A stretch of 60,172 nt of DNA. Origin: Nitrosomonas sp. (GTDB taxonomy: Bacteria; Pseudomonadota; Gammaproteobacteria; Burkholderiales; Nitrosomonadaceae). A model generated the notes under the pieces. That model had not been told where the DNA came from. It saw nothing but the letters and a program-made list of their open reading frames with translations, and ran no database searches. This document shows positions 36,601 through 44,585 of this stretch, in pieces. The stretch lies in the NCBI GenBank assembly GCA_020446045.1, contig JAGRFM010000070.1:1-60172 (forward strand), in the 5' to 3' direction. Position 1 is the stretch's first letter. Every line of letters starts with the position of its first letter. Position numbers and translations under genes: made by a program.

Positions 36601-36631
36601 GGATTTTGACCCGGTCAAATTGAAATAACAC

Positions 36632-38011
36632 TTAGTATGCGTTCTTTCTTTGCAGCACGACCCAGACTGTGCGGATGATAATCCATATATCAAACCAAAG
36701 TGACCAGTTATTCAAATAATACAGGTCATGCTCGATACGTTTTTGCATTTTTTCGAGCACTTCGGTTTCACCACGCCATCCATTGACTTGCGCCCAACCG
36801 GTGATACCGGGTTTGGTTTTATGGCGCATCATGTATCCCCTGATCAGTTTACGGTACATTTCATTGTGTGCGACAGCATGCGGACGCGGCCCTACAACAC
36901 TCATGCGTCCTTGCAATACATTAATAAACTGTGGCAGTTCGTCTAAAGAAGTCCGTCTCAAGAAAGAACCGATTTTGGTAACCCGTTGATCATCTTTTTT
37001 TGCCTGCACGATTTTGTCGCCATTTTCGGTAACTGTCATGGAACGGAATTTATAAACAATAATTTCATCACCATTATAACCATAACGGCGTTGCTTGAAG
37101 ATGACCGGCCCAGGTGACGAAAGCTTGACCGCCAGAGCAATACATAACATCACAGGGGAAAGCAGGATCAGAATAAGTGCGGCGAAGAGATAGTCGCTTG
37201 CAATTTTGACAACACCATCAATACTGGAGTATGGCGACTCGCCAAGAGATACAATCGGCATATCACCGATATAGTCAACTTGGGCCTGAAGTAAATCGAA
37301 AACATGCATATCCGGCAAAAAATAAATAGCAGTTGTTGTATCCGAAAACTGTTCAACAATTTGCTGTATACGTGGTTGGGAAGTCATCGGCAAACTGATA
37401 AAGATAATATCGATTTTGTTGTCTTGAATATAGGAAGCGATGTCATCGGTTTTACCAAGGTATGTTCCAAAATCCCCACTCATTCTCGGATTTTTCCGAT
37501 CATCGAAATGTCCTTTATTTTCAATAAACAACAATGGGTTTTTCGAAATAAAATCAAGCAATTTAAGACTTATCGTGTTGACACCAATAATTACCGAAGC
37601 GCGTTGCTTACCTTGATCGCGACGAACATTAATAATTCTTTTAACAATTAAATGGCTAACAATCAGTGCCAATGGCGTTATGAAAATCCATGACAAAATA
37701 ACCTGTCTGGAAAAATGTTCGGAGAATTGCGTGACATGACCAAGAAAAATTAAAATGGCGACAACAATCAACCAGCCAAGTAATGTATCACTGATGTATG
37801 CCATCAAATTTCCGCGACGCCAATTTTGGTATAGCGATGTTTGCCCGTAAATATAACTTGATACAAAAAAAATAATAATAATCAATACAAGGTAATGACT
37901 GGTAAACGTTTCGCCAAATAACCAGACAAGTAGCAGTAACATGCCCCAGATTATTGTGGGATCCAGGATATGTTTGAAAAAGGCGATTACCGGTAAATCA
38001 TATGTTTTCAT
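36632..38011 (-). CDS. Polyprenyl glycosylphosphotransferase initiating EPS synthesis (WcaJ-like)
   Basis: 459 residues. Four N-terminal membrane segments (to about 120), a CoA-binding-like middle domain, a fifth membrane segment (~280-300), then the catalytic bacterial sugar transferase domain: KLSSPGPVIFKQRRYG, YKFRSM, RRTSLDELPQFINVLQG, MSVVGPRPHA and KPGITGWAQVNG. It transfers a sugar-1-phosphate, commonly glucose, to undecaprenyl phosphate, the first step of the repeat unit. Its start overlaps the epsL stop by 4 bp. Confidence 0.93.
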   Translation of the reverse strand: MKTYDLPVIAFFKHILDPTIIWGMLLLLVWLFGETFTSHYLVLIIIIFFVSSYIYGQTSLYQNWRRGNLMAYISDTLLGWLIVVAILIFLGHVTQFSEHFSRQVILSWIFITPLALIVSHLIVKRIINVRRDQGKQRASVIIGVNTISLKLLDFISKNPLLFIENKGHFDDRKNPRMSGDFGTYLGKTDDIASYIQDNKIDIIFISLPMTSQPRIQQIVEQFSDTTTAIYFLPDMHVFDLLQAQVDYIGDMPIVSLGESPYSSIDGVVKIASDYLFAALILILLSPVMLCIALAVKLSSPGPVIFKQRRYGYNGDEIIVYKFRSMTVTENGDKIVQAKKDDQRVTKIGSFLRRTSLDELPQFINVLQGRMSVVGPRPHAVAHNEMYRKLIRGYMMRHKTKPGITGWAQVNGWRGETEVLEKMQKRIEHDLYYLNNWSLWFDIWIIIRTVWVVLQRKNAY

Positions 38012-39252
38012 TGTCTTCCTAAGATATAGCGTAACGATAGCGTCGCCCCATGGGCGTCGAAACCACCACGTGCGGAACTTGTTGATAGACTGGTAAGAAA
38101 CGCTGTCGCACTGATTTCCGTACCGTATAAAGGTGTATATGTCAGTTCAAGCGATGCTTTGGTAATTTGATTTTTATTGCCAAATCCGGAAAATTGATTG
38201 GTGACGCCCGCGAAACTGTCAAAATGCTGTGTATTGTAAGAAAAGTTACCGTTTAACTTTGTTTTATGAGTTACTTGCCAGGAAGCAGATGAACTACCAC
38301 CGGTGTTCAGGCTGAAATTGGCTGTCAACGTTTGGATGGCAATGGTTTCCCGCCAGCCACTAAGTGTGATGTAGATCTTGCTTGTGGGCTTCCATAAATA
38401 CGACAGGCGAACATTGAATCCGTTAAAATCACTGGCGGAAAATGTCTCATTTTTTCTTTCCACCCAACCGCCTAATAATTTGATTTGCGATTTACCGCTT
38501 ATTTTCCAGTCGACCCGGCCTTTAATTTCGTTCTGGTTATAATTATTTTCGGAAAATATTCCTGCAACCGTATGAATTGGCGATGTAAATTCGCCGCGAA
38601 TATGGCGGTACTGCAAGCCGAAAGTACTACCGCTGGATGCTACATAGTCCCAGCCGGTTTCGAATCGGTCTTCTCTGCGATTTTGGAACTGTAAAACCGG
38701 ATTGTCCGTTTTAAAATCGAAATGTGTATAATCACCTCGCAATCGCCAGCTCGGATGATAACGCCAGTTAAAATTAAAATACTCGGTATGCTGTGTGCGT
38801 ATATTTATCAACCCGGGTTGAAACAGAAAAGGCGCCTGACCTTTATTAAAGTTTGCGCCCATATTCCCTTCAAGCCGATTTCCCAAAAACCAGTTCCAAT
38901 TTCCCTGTAAGTCATAGGCGTTGTTATTGATTTGACTGAAACGCTCATACCGGTTGTGGCTCCAGTTACCATTAAAATGTAATTGCTGTCTGCTGATTTG
39001 CTTATTGACAATGGCGCCGCCCAGGAAGCGGTGTGAAATATCAAACAGATCATTGGTGCCCAGAAGCGCCTCGCTATCCATCTGGTCGCGGATACGCAGT
39101 ATATTGTCGTCAACTGTCATGCTGTAACTCATGTAAGGCCGGATCAGTTTTCCAATTACTGCGGCATGGACACCCGAATAAAGGGATAATTGAGCTACCG
39201 TCAATACAGCAGCTACGGATAATTTCAATATCGATTGCTTGTGAAACAGCAT
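38008..39252 (-). CDS. epsL: EpsL outer-membrane beta-barrel protein of the XrtB locus
   Basis: 414 residues. The signal peptide ends near SGVHAAVIG. Alternating amphipathic strands with many Trp/Tyr/Arg (FNFNWRYHPSWRLRGDY) and an aromatic end (LSLRYILGRQ) fit an outer-membrane barrel. MTVDDNILRIRD near the N-terminus is typical of EpsL. It probably forms or lines the exit route for the polysaccharide. It lies upstream of, and translationally coupled to, the WcaJ-like gene. Its upstream region includes palindrome site G and a broken sulfotransferase. Confidence 0.88.
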   Translation of the reverse strand: MLFHKQSILKLSVAAVLTVAQLSLYSGVHAAVIGKLIRPYMSYSMTVDDNILRIRDQMDSEALLGTNDLFDISHRFLGGAIVNKQISRQQLHFNGNWSHNRYERFSQINNNAYDLQGNWNWFLGNRLEGNMGANFNKGQAPFLFQPGLINIRTQHTEYFNFNWRYHPSWRLRGDYTHFDFKTDNPVLQFQNRREDRFETGWDYVASSGSTFGLQYRHIRGEFTSPIHTVAGIFSENNYNQNEIKGRVDWKISGKSQIKLLGGWVERKNETFSASDFNGFNVRLSYLWKPTSKIYITLSGWRETIAIQTLTANFSLNTGGSSSASWQVTHKTKLNGNFSYNTQHFDSFAGVTNQFSGFGNKNQITKASLELTYTPLYGTEISATAFLTSLSTSSARGGFDAHGATLSLRYILGRQ

Positions 39253-39535
39253 TTTTCGCGATTGATTTTCGATGTAGAACAGAAAACGGTGAGCAGTATG
39301 CTGATTTTTAATGCACGAAAGGGGATTGCTTCCATTTTGAATATTAATTATTATTTTTATTTAAGTGCGGAATGGCCTTATTGCAAGATAACTTCTTCTA
39401 GATAATCAAGAAAATATATTGTGACAAACTGCATGCATTTCTCGGGGTTTTATTAATTTCAGCGACTCGGATCACTCATGCTGCGCACTCAATTGTTCGT
39501 GTCAACTTCGGAATCCTAAATATTACAATTTAATA

Positions 39536-39905
39536 CTATTCGTATCCCAATTCACTCATCGTCTTGAGAAAGGGCTTCCTGATCAGGTTAATCAGTTTAT
39601 TGAGTTCATAAGCGTTTCTGACAGCAGGTGATTTCAGTGTTGCGTTCGCATACCGAAAGAGCTGACCATCACCCTTTTCGAATTCCAGAAATTCTTCAAT
39701 TTGTCCCAAGGTTTTTTGCGAATTCATACAGAGCGTTTCATATCCTACTTGCATAACATCATCTGGATAACGTTTCAGAAGTGATAGCCCCTCACGCATG
39801 GTGACAATCCACTCAACCGCTACCATATCGGCCTGCCTTCAAACAGTGCATAACTGACCATTCGACTCCAAAGTTCCCATGGACATGTCCTGATATATGC
39901 AGAAT
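39536..39905 (-). pseudogene. Sulfotransferase remnant (C-terminal part, frameshifted)
   Basis: The intact frame 39536-39826 encodes VEWIVTMREGLSLLKRYPDD and an RYEDL-like segment (VGYETL), the C-terminal third of a Sulfotransfer_3 protein like the one at 1900. Upstream the frame meets a TGA, while another frame reads WELWSRMVSYALFEGRPIW, so the homology seems to continue across a frameshift. The PAPS-binding P-loop is absent, so it cannot be functional. It marks a fourth sulfotransferase once present. Confidence 0.65.
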
Positions 39906-40153
39906 CAATTTGAGCAACCATAAGCTCGTAGTTAATAACAATTTACGTTAGATAAATCAAAAAACTCATCCCGATAGAAGCATGTTAATCAAAGTGATAT
40001 AAAGCCAAACTGAATGCATCGCATGCATCGAAATAAAATGCCTCAATCGAGAACCAAACCCAGCGTGTATCACCGACACGGGTTCGGTTTGTATATTCCC
40101 CCAAACCACCAGCGACAACTTTTCATCGATAGCGATAAATAGAAGGAAAGTCA

Positions 40154-40198
40154 ATTTTATCCGATTAGACGGTTTAACATGTGCGACAAATTGTCACA
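40154..40198 (-). promoter_or_regulatory. Palindrome site G with -10 box
   Basis: TGCGACA-AAT-TGTCACA (40182-40198). On the minus strand TAAAAT (40159-40154) begins 31 bp from the centre; no good -35 is seen. It would drive the broken sulfotransferase, epsL and the WcaJ-like gene. The plus-strand alternative toward 40490 has no -10 at the expected place. Confidence 0.5.
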
Positions 40199-40332
40199 GG
40201 CAGACAAGGAATACTGTAATGTGTCGCGTGATGAACCATTTGACTGATACAACAGTTCGAACCCGCACATTTAAACAGCATAAACCGGTTCATGTTTTTT
40301 GAGTGGCTAAAAATACGTCTCTTAAGACTCAC

Positions 40333-40362
40333 AAACCGCCGCTGGCAAGACTGCGGCGGTTT
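40333..40362. terminator. Strong GC-rich hairpin
   Basis: AAACCGCCGC (40333-40342) and GCGGCGGTTT (40353-40362) form a perfect 10-bp stem with a 10-nt loop. It could terminate transcription in either direction. Apart from this hairpin and site G, 39906-40489 shows no gene. Confidence 0.55.
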
Positions 40363-40489
40363 GATGCATTACCGTGTGGAATCCATCATTAGCATACTTT
40401 AATACAGCTTATTTGAACAATTGCCGACACTCAATATCTGGGACAATAATTTTCATACACACGTATTGATCTTTAGAAAAAGGTAAAAG

Positions 40490-41164
40490 ATGGATATTGA
40501 ATTGATTGTAATTATTTTACTGATGACAACAGCTGTTTTTTTCTTCTTCAAAGGAAAACGGACAAAGCGACTTGCTTTTATCGACCATTACACTTTCCCT
40601 TCGTCGTTATACCAAAGAATCAATAAAAAATACCCGCACTTGACGCAACAGGATATCAGCCTGGTATTCAACGCATTAAAAGACTATTTCCATATCTGCA
40701 ATCTGGCAAACAATCGAATGGTTGCCATGCCGTCCCAGGTTGTAGATGTAGCATGGCATGAATTTATTTTATTTACACGAAATTATGAAAACTTTTGCCG
40801 CAAATCTTTGGGTAAATTTTTACACCATACCCCGACAGAAGCCATGGTAGCACCAACTATGGCTCAAACAGGCATCAAGCGTGCCTGGCGTTTGGCATGC
40901 GCAAAAGAAAAAATCAATCCGCAAACACCGATGCGACTGCCCCTCCTCTTTGCGATTGATACGCAACTCAATATTCCGGATGGATTCAAATATTCTCTCG
41001 ACTGCAAAAATCCATCATCCCCTAACTACGGAAGCGGGTACTGTGCAGGTCATATCGGCTGCGCATCAGGCTGTACAGGTGATACCGGCTGTTCAACCAC
41101 AGGCAGTTTTTTTGACGGAAGTTGTGATTCCAGCAGTTGCGGTGGCGGCTGTGGCGGAGATTAG
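40490..41164 (+). CDS. GRDP-like protein with Gly/Cys-rich C-terminus
   Basis: 224 residues. One N-terminal membrane segment (about 4-20) precedes a helical domain with VDVAWHEFILFTRNYENFC and FLHHTP. This is the D-x-x-WH ... T-x-x-Y ... HH pattern of the glycine-rich-domain-protein (GRDP/DUF1399-like) group. The last ~45 residues are Gly/Ser/Cys-rich with about ten cysteines (GCASGCTGDTGC, SSCGGGCGGD), which could bind metal or be cross-linked. Function unknown. Start behind AAAAGG. Confidence 0.65.
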   Translation: MDIELIVIILLMTTAVFFFFKGKRTKRLAFIDHYTFPSSLYQRINKKYPHLTQQDISLVFNALKDYFHICNLANNRMVAMPSQVVDVAWHEFILFTRNYENFCRKSLGKFLHHTPTEAMVAPTMAQTGIKRAWRLACAKEKINPQTPMRLPLLFAIDTQLNIPDGFKYSLDCKNPSSPNYGSGYCAGHIGCASGCTGDTGCSTTGSFFDGSCDSSSCGGGCGGD

Positions 41165-41398
41165 CCGAAGATTTAACCAAAATCACTCTTTCATTCATCT
41201 ATCTGGTTAGAATTGAAAGGGCCTCGTAAAAAACTTTACCCATGATGTGTTTTTCCTCATAGGAGAAATTGTGCTTTGTCGTCAAAATAAACCATTCAGA
41301 CTAAAATGTTAATTTTTATTATATGACATCTCATTTGCTATCACTTAGGGATGCAATTTAGTTAACACCTTTCTATATCAATATGCAGAAGATATATT

Positions 41399-42781
41399 AT
41401 GGAAGTTTGGTTTTATGTATCCAAACCACATTTAATTGAGTACTTATCTGATCTAACTGAATCGTTAACAACTACACAAGTAAAAACACATATCGCCTTC
41501 TGCGAAGATAAAAATCTTCCTGATTGCTGCTTAAATGTTCCGGCCATTTATTTTTTTGACGAACTTGATTCTGTCATTTTTGAGCATATCCAGCAAATCA
41601 GTCGATTCGGTCAGGAACGGTTATTAGCGATCGCTTCAAATCAAGACTTACTCAAAGAAAAAAACTCCTGGCATTTTTTACAAGCCGGAGCTGCCGATGT
41701 ATTGGTTTTTCCACATAACACAATGGAATTGCTTGAATACATCATCACCTTTCTCAATCGCTGTCACATTGTCGACAATATTCTTAATTCCAATGTTGTA
41801 CGTAATAATCTGATTGGTAACAGCCCAATCTGGCGTTCAACCCTAAAACAAATCATTGAAGTGACTTACTTCACCGATTCCCCTATCCTGATTTTAGGTG
41901 AAACCGGTTGCGGTAAAGAGATGATAGCCCGTTTGATTCAAACAATAGACCCGCGTTTAAAAACAAAGCAACTGATTGTCCTTGACTGCACTACTATTGT
42001 GCCGGAACTGTCCGGCAGTGAATTTTTCGGCCATGAAAAAGGAGCATTTACAGGAGCCATTGCACCACGTGACGGTGCTTTTGCATTGGCTAACGAGGGC
42101 ACTCTATTTCTCGATGAAATTGGAGAACTGCCTCTCCATATGCAATCTCAACTGCTTAGGGTCATCCAGGAAAATCAATACAAGCGCGTTGGCGGAAACA
42201 AGTGGTTCCAAACGAATTTCAGGTTAGTCAGCGCAACCAATAGAAACCTGGAAGAAAATGTATTAAAAGGTGGATTCCGAAGCGATTTATATTACCGTAT
42301 TGCCGGATGGATCTGTAAATTACCGCCATTAAATGAACGCCCCGAAGACATCCTGCTACTGGCCAAAAAATTCATGGCTGAATTACGCCCGGAAAAAAAA
42401 TGTATTGAATTTGACGAACTATTGGCACAACACCTGGTACGCCGCAAATATCCCGGCAATGTCCGCGAATTGAAACAGTTAATAACCCGAATTAATGCGC
42501 GCTATGTCGGTACAGGCCCCATTACAATAGGCACACTTCCCGATGAAGAAAGAATTGATAATCTGGATGTAAAGTACACCTGGAACGACGGACAATTTGA
42601 ACACATTATCCGCAAGGCCCTGACCTGCGGTGTGACGATGAAAGAAATCAGCCAATACGCTTCCGATACAGCGATAAAAATCGCCGTCAGTGAAGAAGAT
42701 GGAAACTTGCAACGCGCTGCAAAAAAACTCGGTGTTACTGATCGCACTTTACAAATGCGGCGCGCCAACCAGCGAAGCTAA
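41399..42781 (+). CDS. Sigma-54-dependent activator with degenerate receiver domain
   Basis: 460 residues. The N-terminal ~125 residues have a receiver-like pattern, but the usual KP lysine is replaced (VLVFPHN), so phosphorylation is doubtful. The AAA+ domain has Walker A GETGCGKE (167-174), the sigma-54 contact loop GAFTGA (215-220) and Walker B TLFLDEIGE (235-243). A Fis-type helix-turn-helix is at the C-terminus (LQRAAKKLGVTDRTLQMR). No sensor kinase is adjacent. It may serve the -24/-12 promoter at 280; whether it also reads the palindromes is untested. Confidence 0.9.
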   Translation: MEVWFYVSKPHLIEYLSDLTESLTTTQVKTHIAFCEDKNLPDCCLNVPAIYFFDELDSVIFEHIQQISRFGQERLLAIASNQDLLKEKNSWHFLQAGAADVLVFPHNTMELLEYIITFLNRCHIVDNILNSNVVRNNLIGNSPIWRSTLKQIIEVTYFTDSPILILGETGCGKEMIARLIQTIDPRLKTKQLIVLDCTTIVPELSGSEFFGHEKGAFTGAIAPRDGAFALANEGTLFLDEIGELPLHMQSQLLRVIQENQYKRVGGNKWFQTNFRLVSATNRNLEENVLKGGFRSDLYYRIAGWICKLPPLNERPEDILLLAKKFMAELRPEKKCIEFDELLAQHLVRRKYPGNVRELKQLITRINARYVGTGPITIGTLPDEERIDNLDVKYTWNDGQFEHIIRKALTCGVTMKEISQYASDTAIKIAVSEEDGNLQRAAKKLGVTDRTLQMRRANQRS

Positions 42782-42811
42782 TATCGTCCAATTACCCTTC
42801 GATCACGGTAT

Positions 42812-43612
42812 TCATGCCGGATAATCAGAACTGATCATACCTGGCTTTTTACTAATAACAGAGTTTTTAGAACGCTGTACCTGGTTAACCGATTTTATCA
42901 AACGCAAAAAATTCCCTGACAATATTTTCTTTTCATCTTGAGCAGACAAACCGAGTAAAAAAATTTTTTCCAGTTCAACGCCCGGATGCAGCCAGGGGCC
43001 ATCGGAACCAAACAATATTTTATCCGGACCGGCTCGTTGCACGGCTTGCTCGAGCAGGTCAAAACGGCGCACGCCAGCGGTATCGGTATACATATTGGGA
43101 TGACGAACCAAATGATCGATTAGCGCCAATTGTGCTTTCCAGTCATCGGCAAAACTGCCCAAGTGTGGAATAATAAAATTCACGTCCGGATATTCTTGCG
43201 CCAGTAATTCGCAAATGGACACTTCACCCGTTACATCATAAAGTACGGGCAATTTAAACACGCGCGCCGCTTCACAAATTTCACGTGTGATCCGTGCATC
43301 ATGCTGATGAACTTTTATACCGACAAATCCTTGCTGGTTGACGGCTTTTTTGACGATATTGAAAATATTGCCCTGGTCATGGCGCGCATGAATAAAAACG
43401 AAACCATAGAACCGCCCACGCGACTGAACCATCATTTTGGCGACTTCAGCATTTGCAACTGAATAATCCGAATGGAAAGCCGCCAGCAATACCGTACGAT
43501 CAATCCCCGCTTCTTCTGCCCATTTCAAGTACCTTTTTAAAGGTGCGTTGGTGTCCCAGGGGCCGGTAAAGCCATCACCGTGACCAGCGTGGCAGTGGCA
43601 ATCAATAATCAT
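42812..43612 (-). CDS. Amidohydrolase family protein
   Basis: 266 residues. The fold opens with the metal-binding IDCHCHAGHGDG motif. Later elements are GIKVHQHDARI (His ligand), FIIPHLGSF and LFGSDGPW, which together give the Amidohydro_2 metal site. Substrates of this family vary (decarboxylation or hydrolysis of small organic molecules). It starts 20 bp after the decayed M20 peptidase gene, so the two were once one operon. Confidence 0.85.
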   Translation of the reverse strand: MIIDCHCHAGHGDGFTGPWDTNAPLKRYLKWAEEAGIDRTVLLAAFHSDYSVANAEVAKMMVQSRGRFYGFVFIHARHDQGNIFNIVKKAVNQQGFVGIKVHQHDARITREICEAARVFKLPVLYDVTGEVSICELLAQEYPDVNFIIPHLGSFADDWKAQLALIDHLVRHPNMYTDTAGVRRFDLLEQAVQRAGPDKILFGSDGPWLHPGVELEKIFLLGLSAQDEKKILSGNFLRLIKSVNQVQRSKNSVISKKPGMISSDYPA

Positions 43613-43631
43613 ATTCAGGCCTCATCATCTA

Positions 43632-44580
43632 TCATCCGATTAATTCATCCAGAACAGTTTCGGCGGGATGGTTAGCTTTATCTGCTTGTCTGCGCATTTC
43701 ATCAAGAAAAAAAATGGATGTTTTAATCCCGTTAAAAAACGTGGGCAAATGGAATCTTTCGTTTGGGCCATGGATATGATCATCAGGCAACCCAAAACCC
43801 ATTAATACCACGGGTACGCCAAATGTTTTTTGAAATAAGTTGATTACCGGTATAGTACCGCCGTTACGCAAAAAAAACTGGTTTTTTGCCGAAGCCATAC
43901 TGATAGGCCTTTACTGCTGCTTGCACCACCGAATGATTACGATCAATGAATACGGATTCAGCAGCCATGTGCTTGGTTATCTTTAGCTTCATATTCGGTG
44001 GTTTGATATGAGCGATAAACTGGCGAAACATTGCTTCAATCTCTTTCGGATCCTGGTTGGGCACCAGTCGCATACTGATTTTTGCTGTTGCTTTGGTCGG
44101 GATAACAGCTTTTGTTCCTTTCCCCTGGTATCCACCGATAATACCATTGATACTGAGTGACGGCCTGATCGTGGTACTTTCATACAGCGTAAATCCTGGT
44201 TCTCCTGCGGCTCTTATCGCACCAGAACGTTGAAGTATTTGTTGATCGGTTGAACCAACCTTTTTCATGTAAGCACGTTCAGCCTGGTCCCACTGTTTAA
44301 CGGCATCGTAAAAACCTGGGATACTCACCCGGCCATGTTTGTCATGCAAAGCAGCAAGCATCCCACTCAGCGCATGAAGCGGGTTAGGTATCGCCCCGCC
44401 ATACACCCCGGAATGCAAATCTTGTTTAAGACCGGTCAACTCCAATTCAAAAGCCAGTGCACCCCGCATGGCGTAAGTAATCGCAGGTTGTTTGGCAGAT
44501 ACAATGGCTATATCTGAAATCAAAATGGCATTAAAGCCATGTATTTTTTGTGAAAAATCAATTCGGTTTTATTTTGATAA
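43632..44580 (-). pseudogene. M20 family dipeptidase, 5'-truncated and frameshifted
   Basis: Residues such as LKQDLHSGVYGGAIPNP, STTIRPSLSINGI and GFGLPDDHIHGPNERF are typical of ArgE/M20 dipeptidases. The first ~200 residues, including the first metal ligands, are missing; the readable part starts near IDFSQKIHGFNAILISD, next to the lipase stop at 44586. In addition, an 8-T run (minus strand, near 43870) in place of the 7 expected splits the frame: GFGKKPVFFA ends in one frame and LRNGGTIPV resumes in another. Two lesions make it inactive. Confidence 0.8.
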
Positions 44581-44585
44581 TTGTC

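Larger units (their letters stand above)
35983..36631. other. Intergenic region with promoter F and a transposase scrap
   Basis: It holds the long leader of the PEP-CTERM gene at 35982, palindrome site F, and on the minus strand (about 36538-36600) a short match to the N-terminus of IS1182-type transposases (LLPPSIDEWLQENH). No GEMM-like element was found in the leader. Confidence 0.45.

Noticed and set aside
39418-39436. TGTGACAAACTGCATG upstream of epsL as an eighth palindrome site
   Set aside because: Only one half-site matches and no -10-like hexamer lies 30-33 bp away toward epsL.
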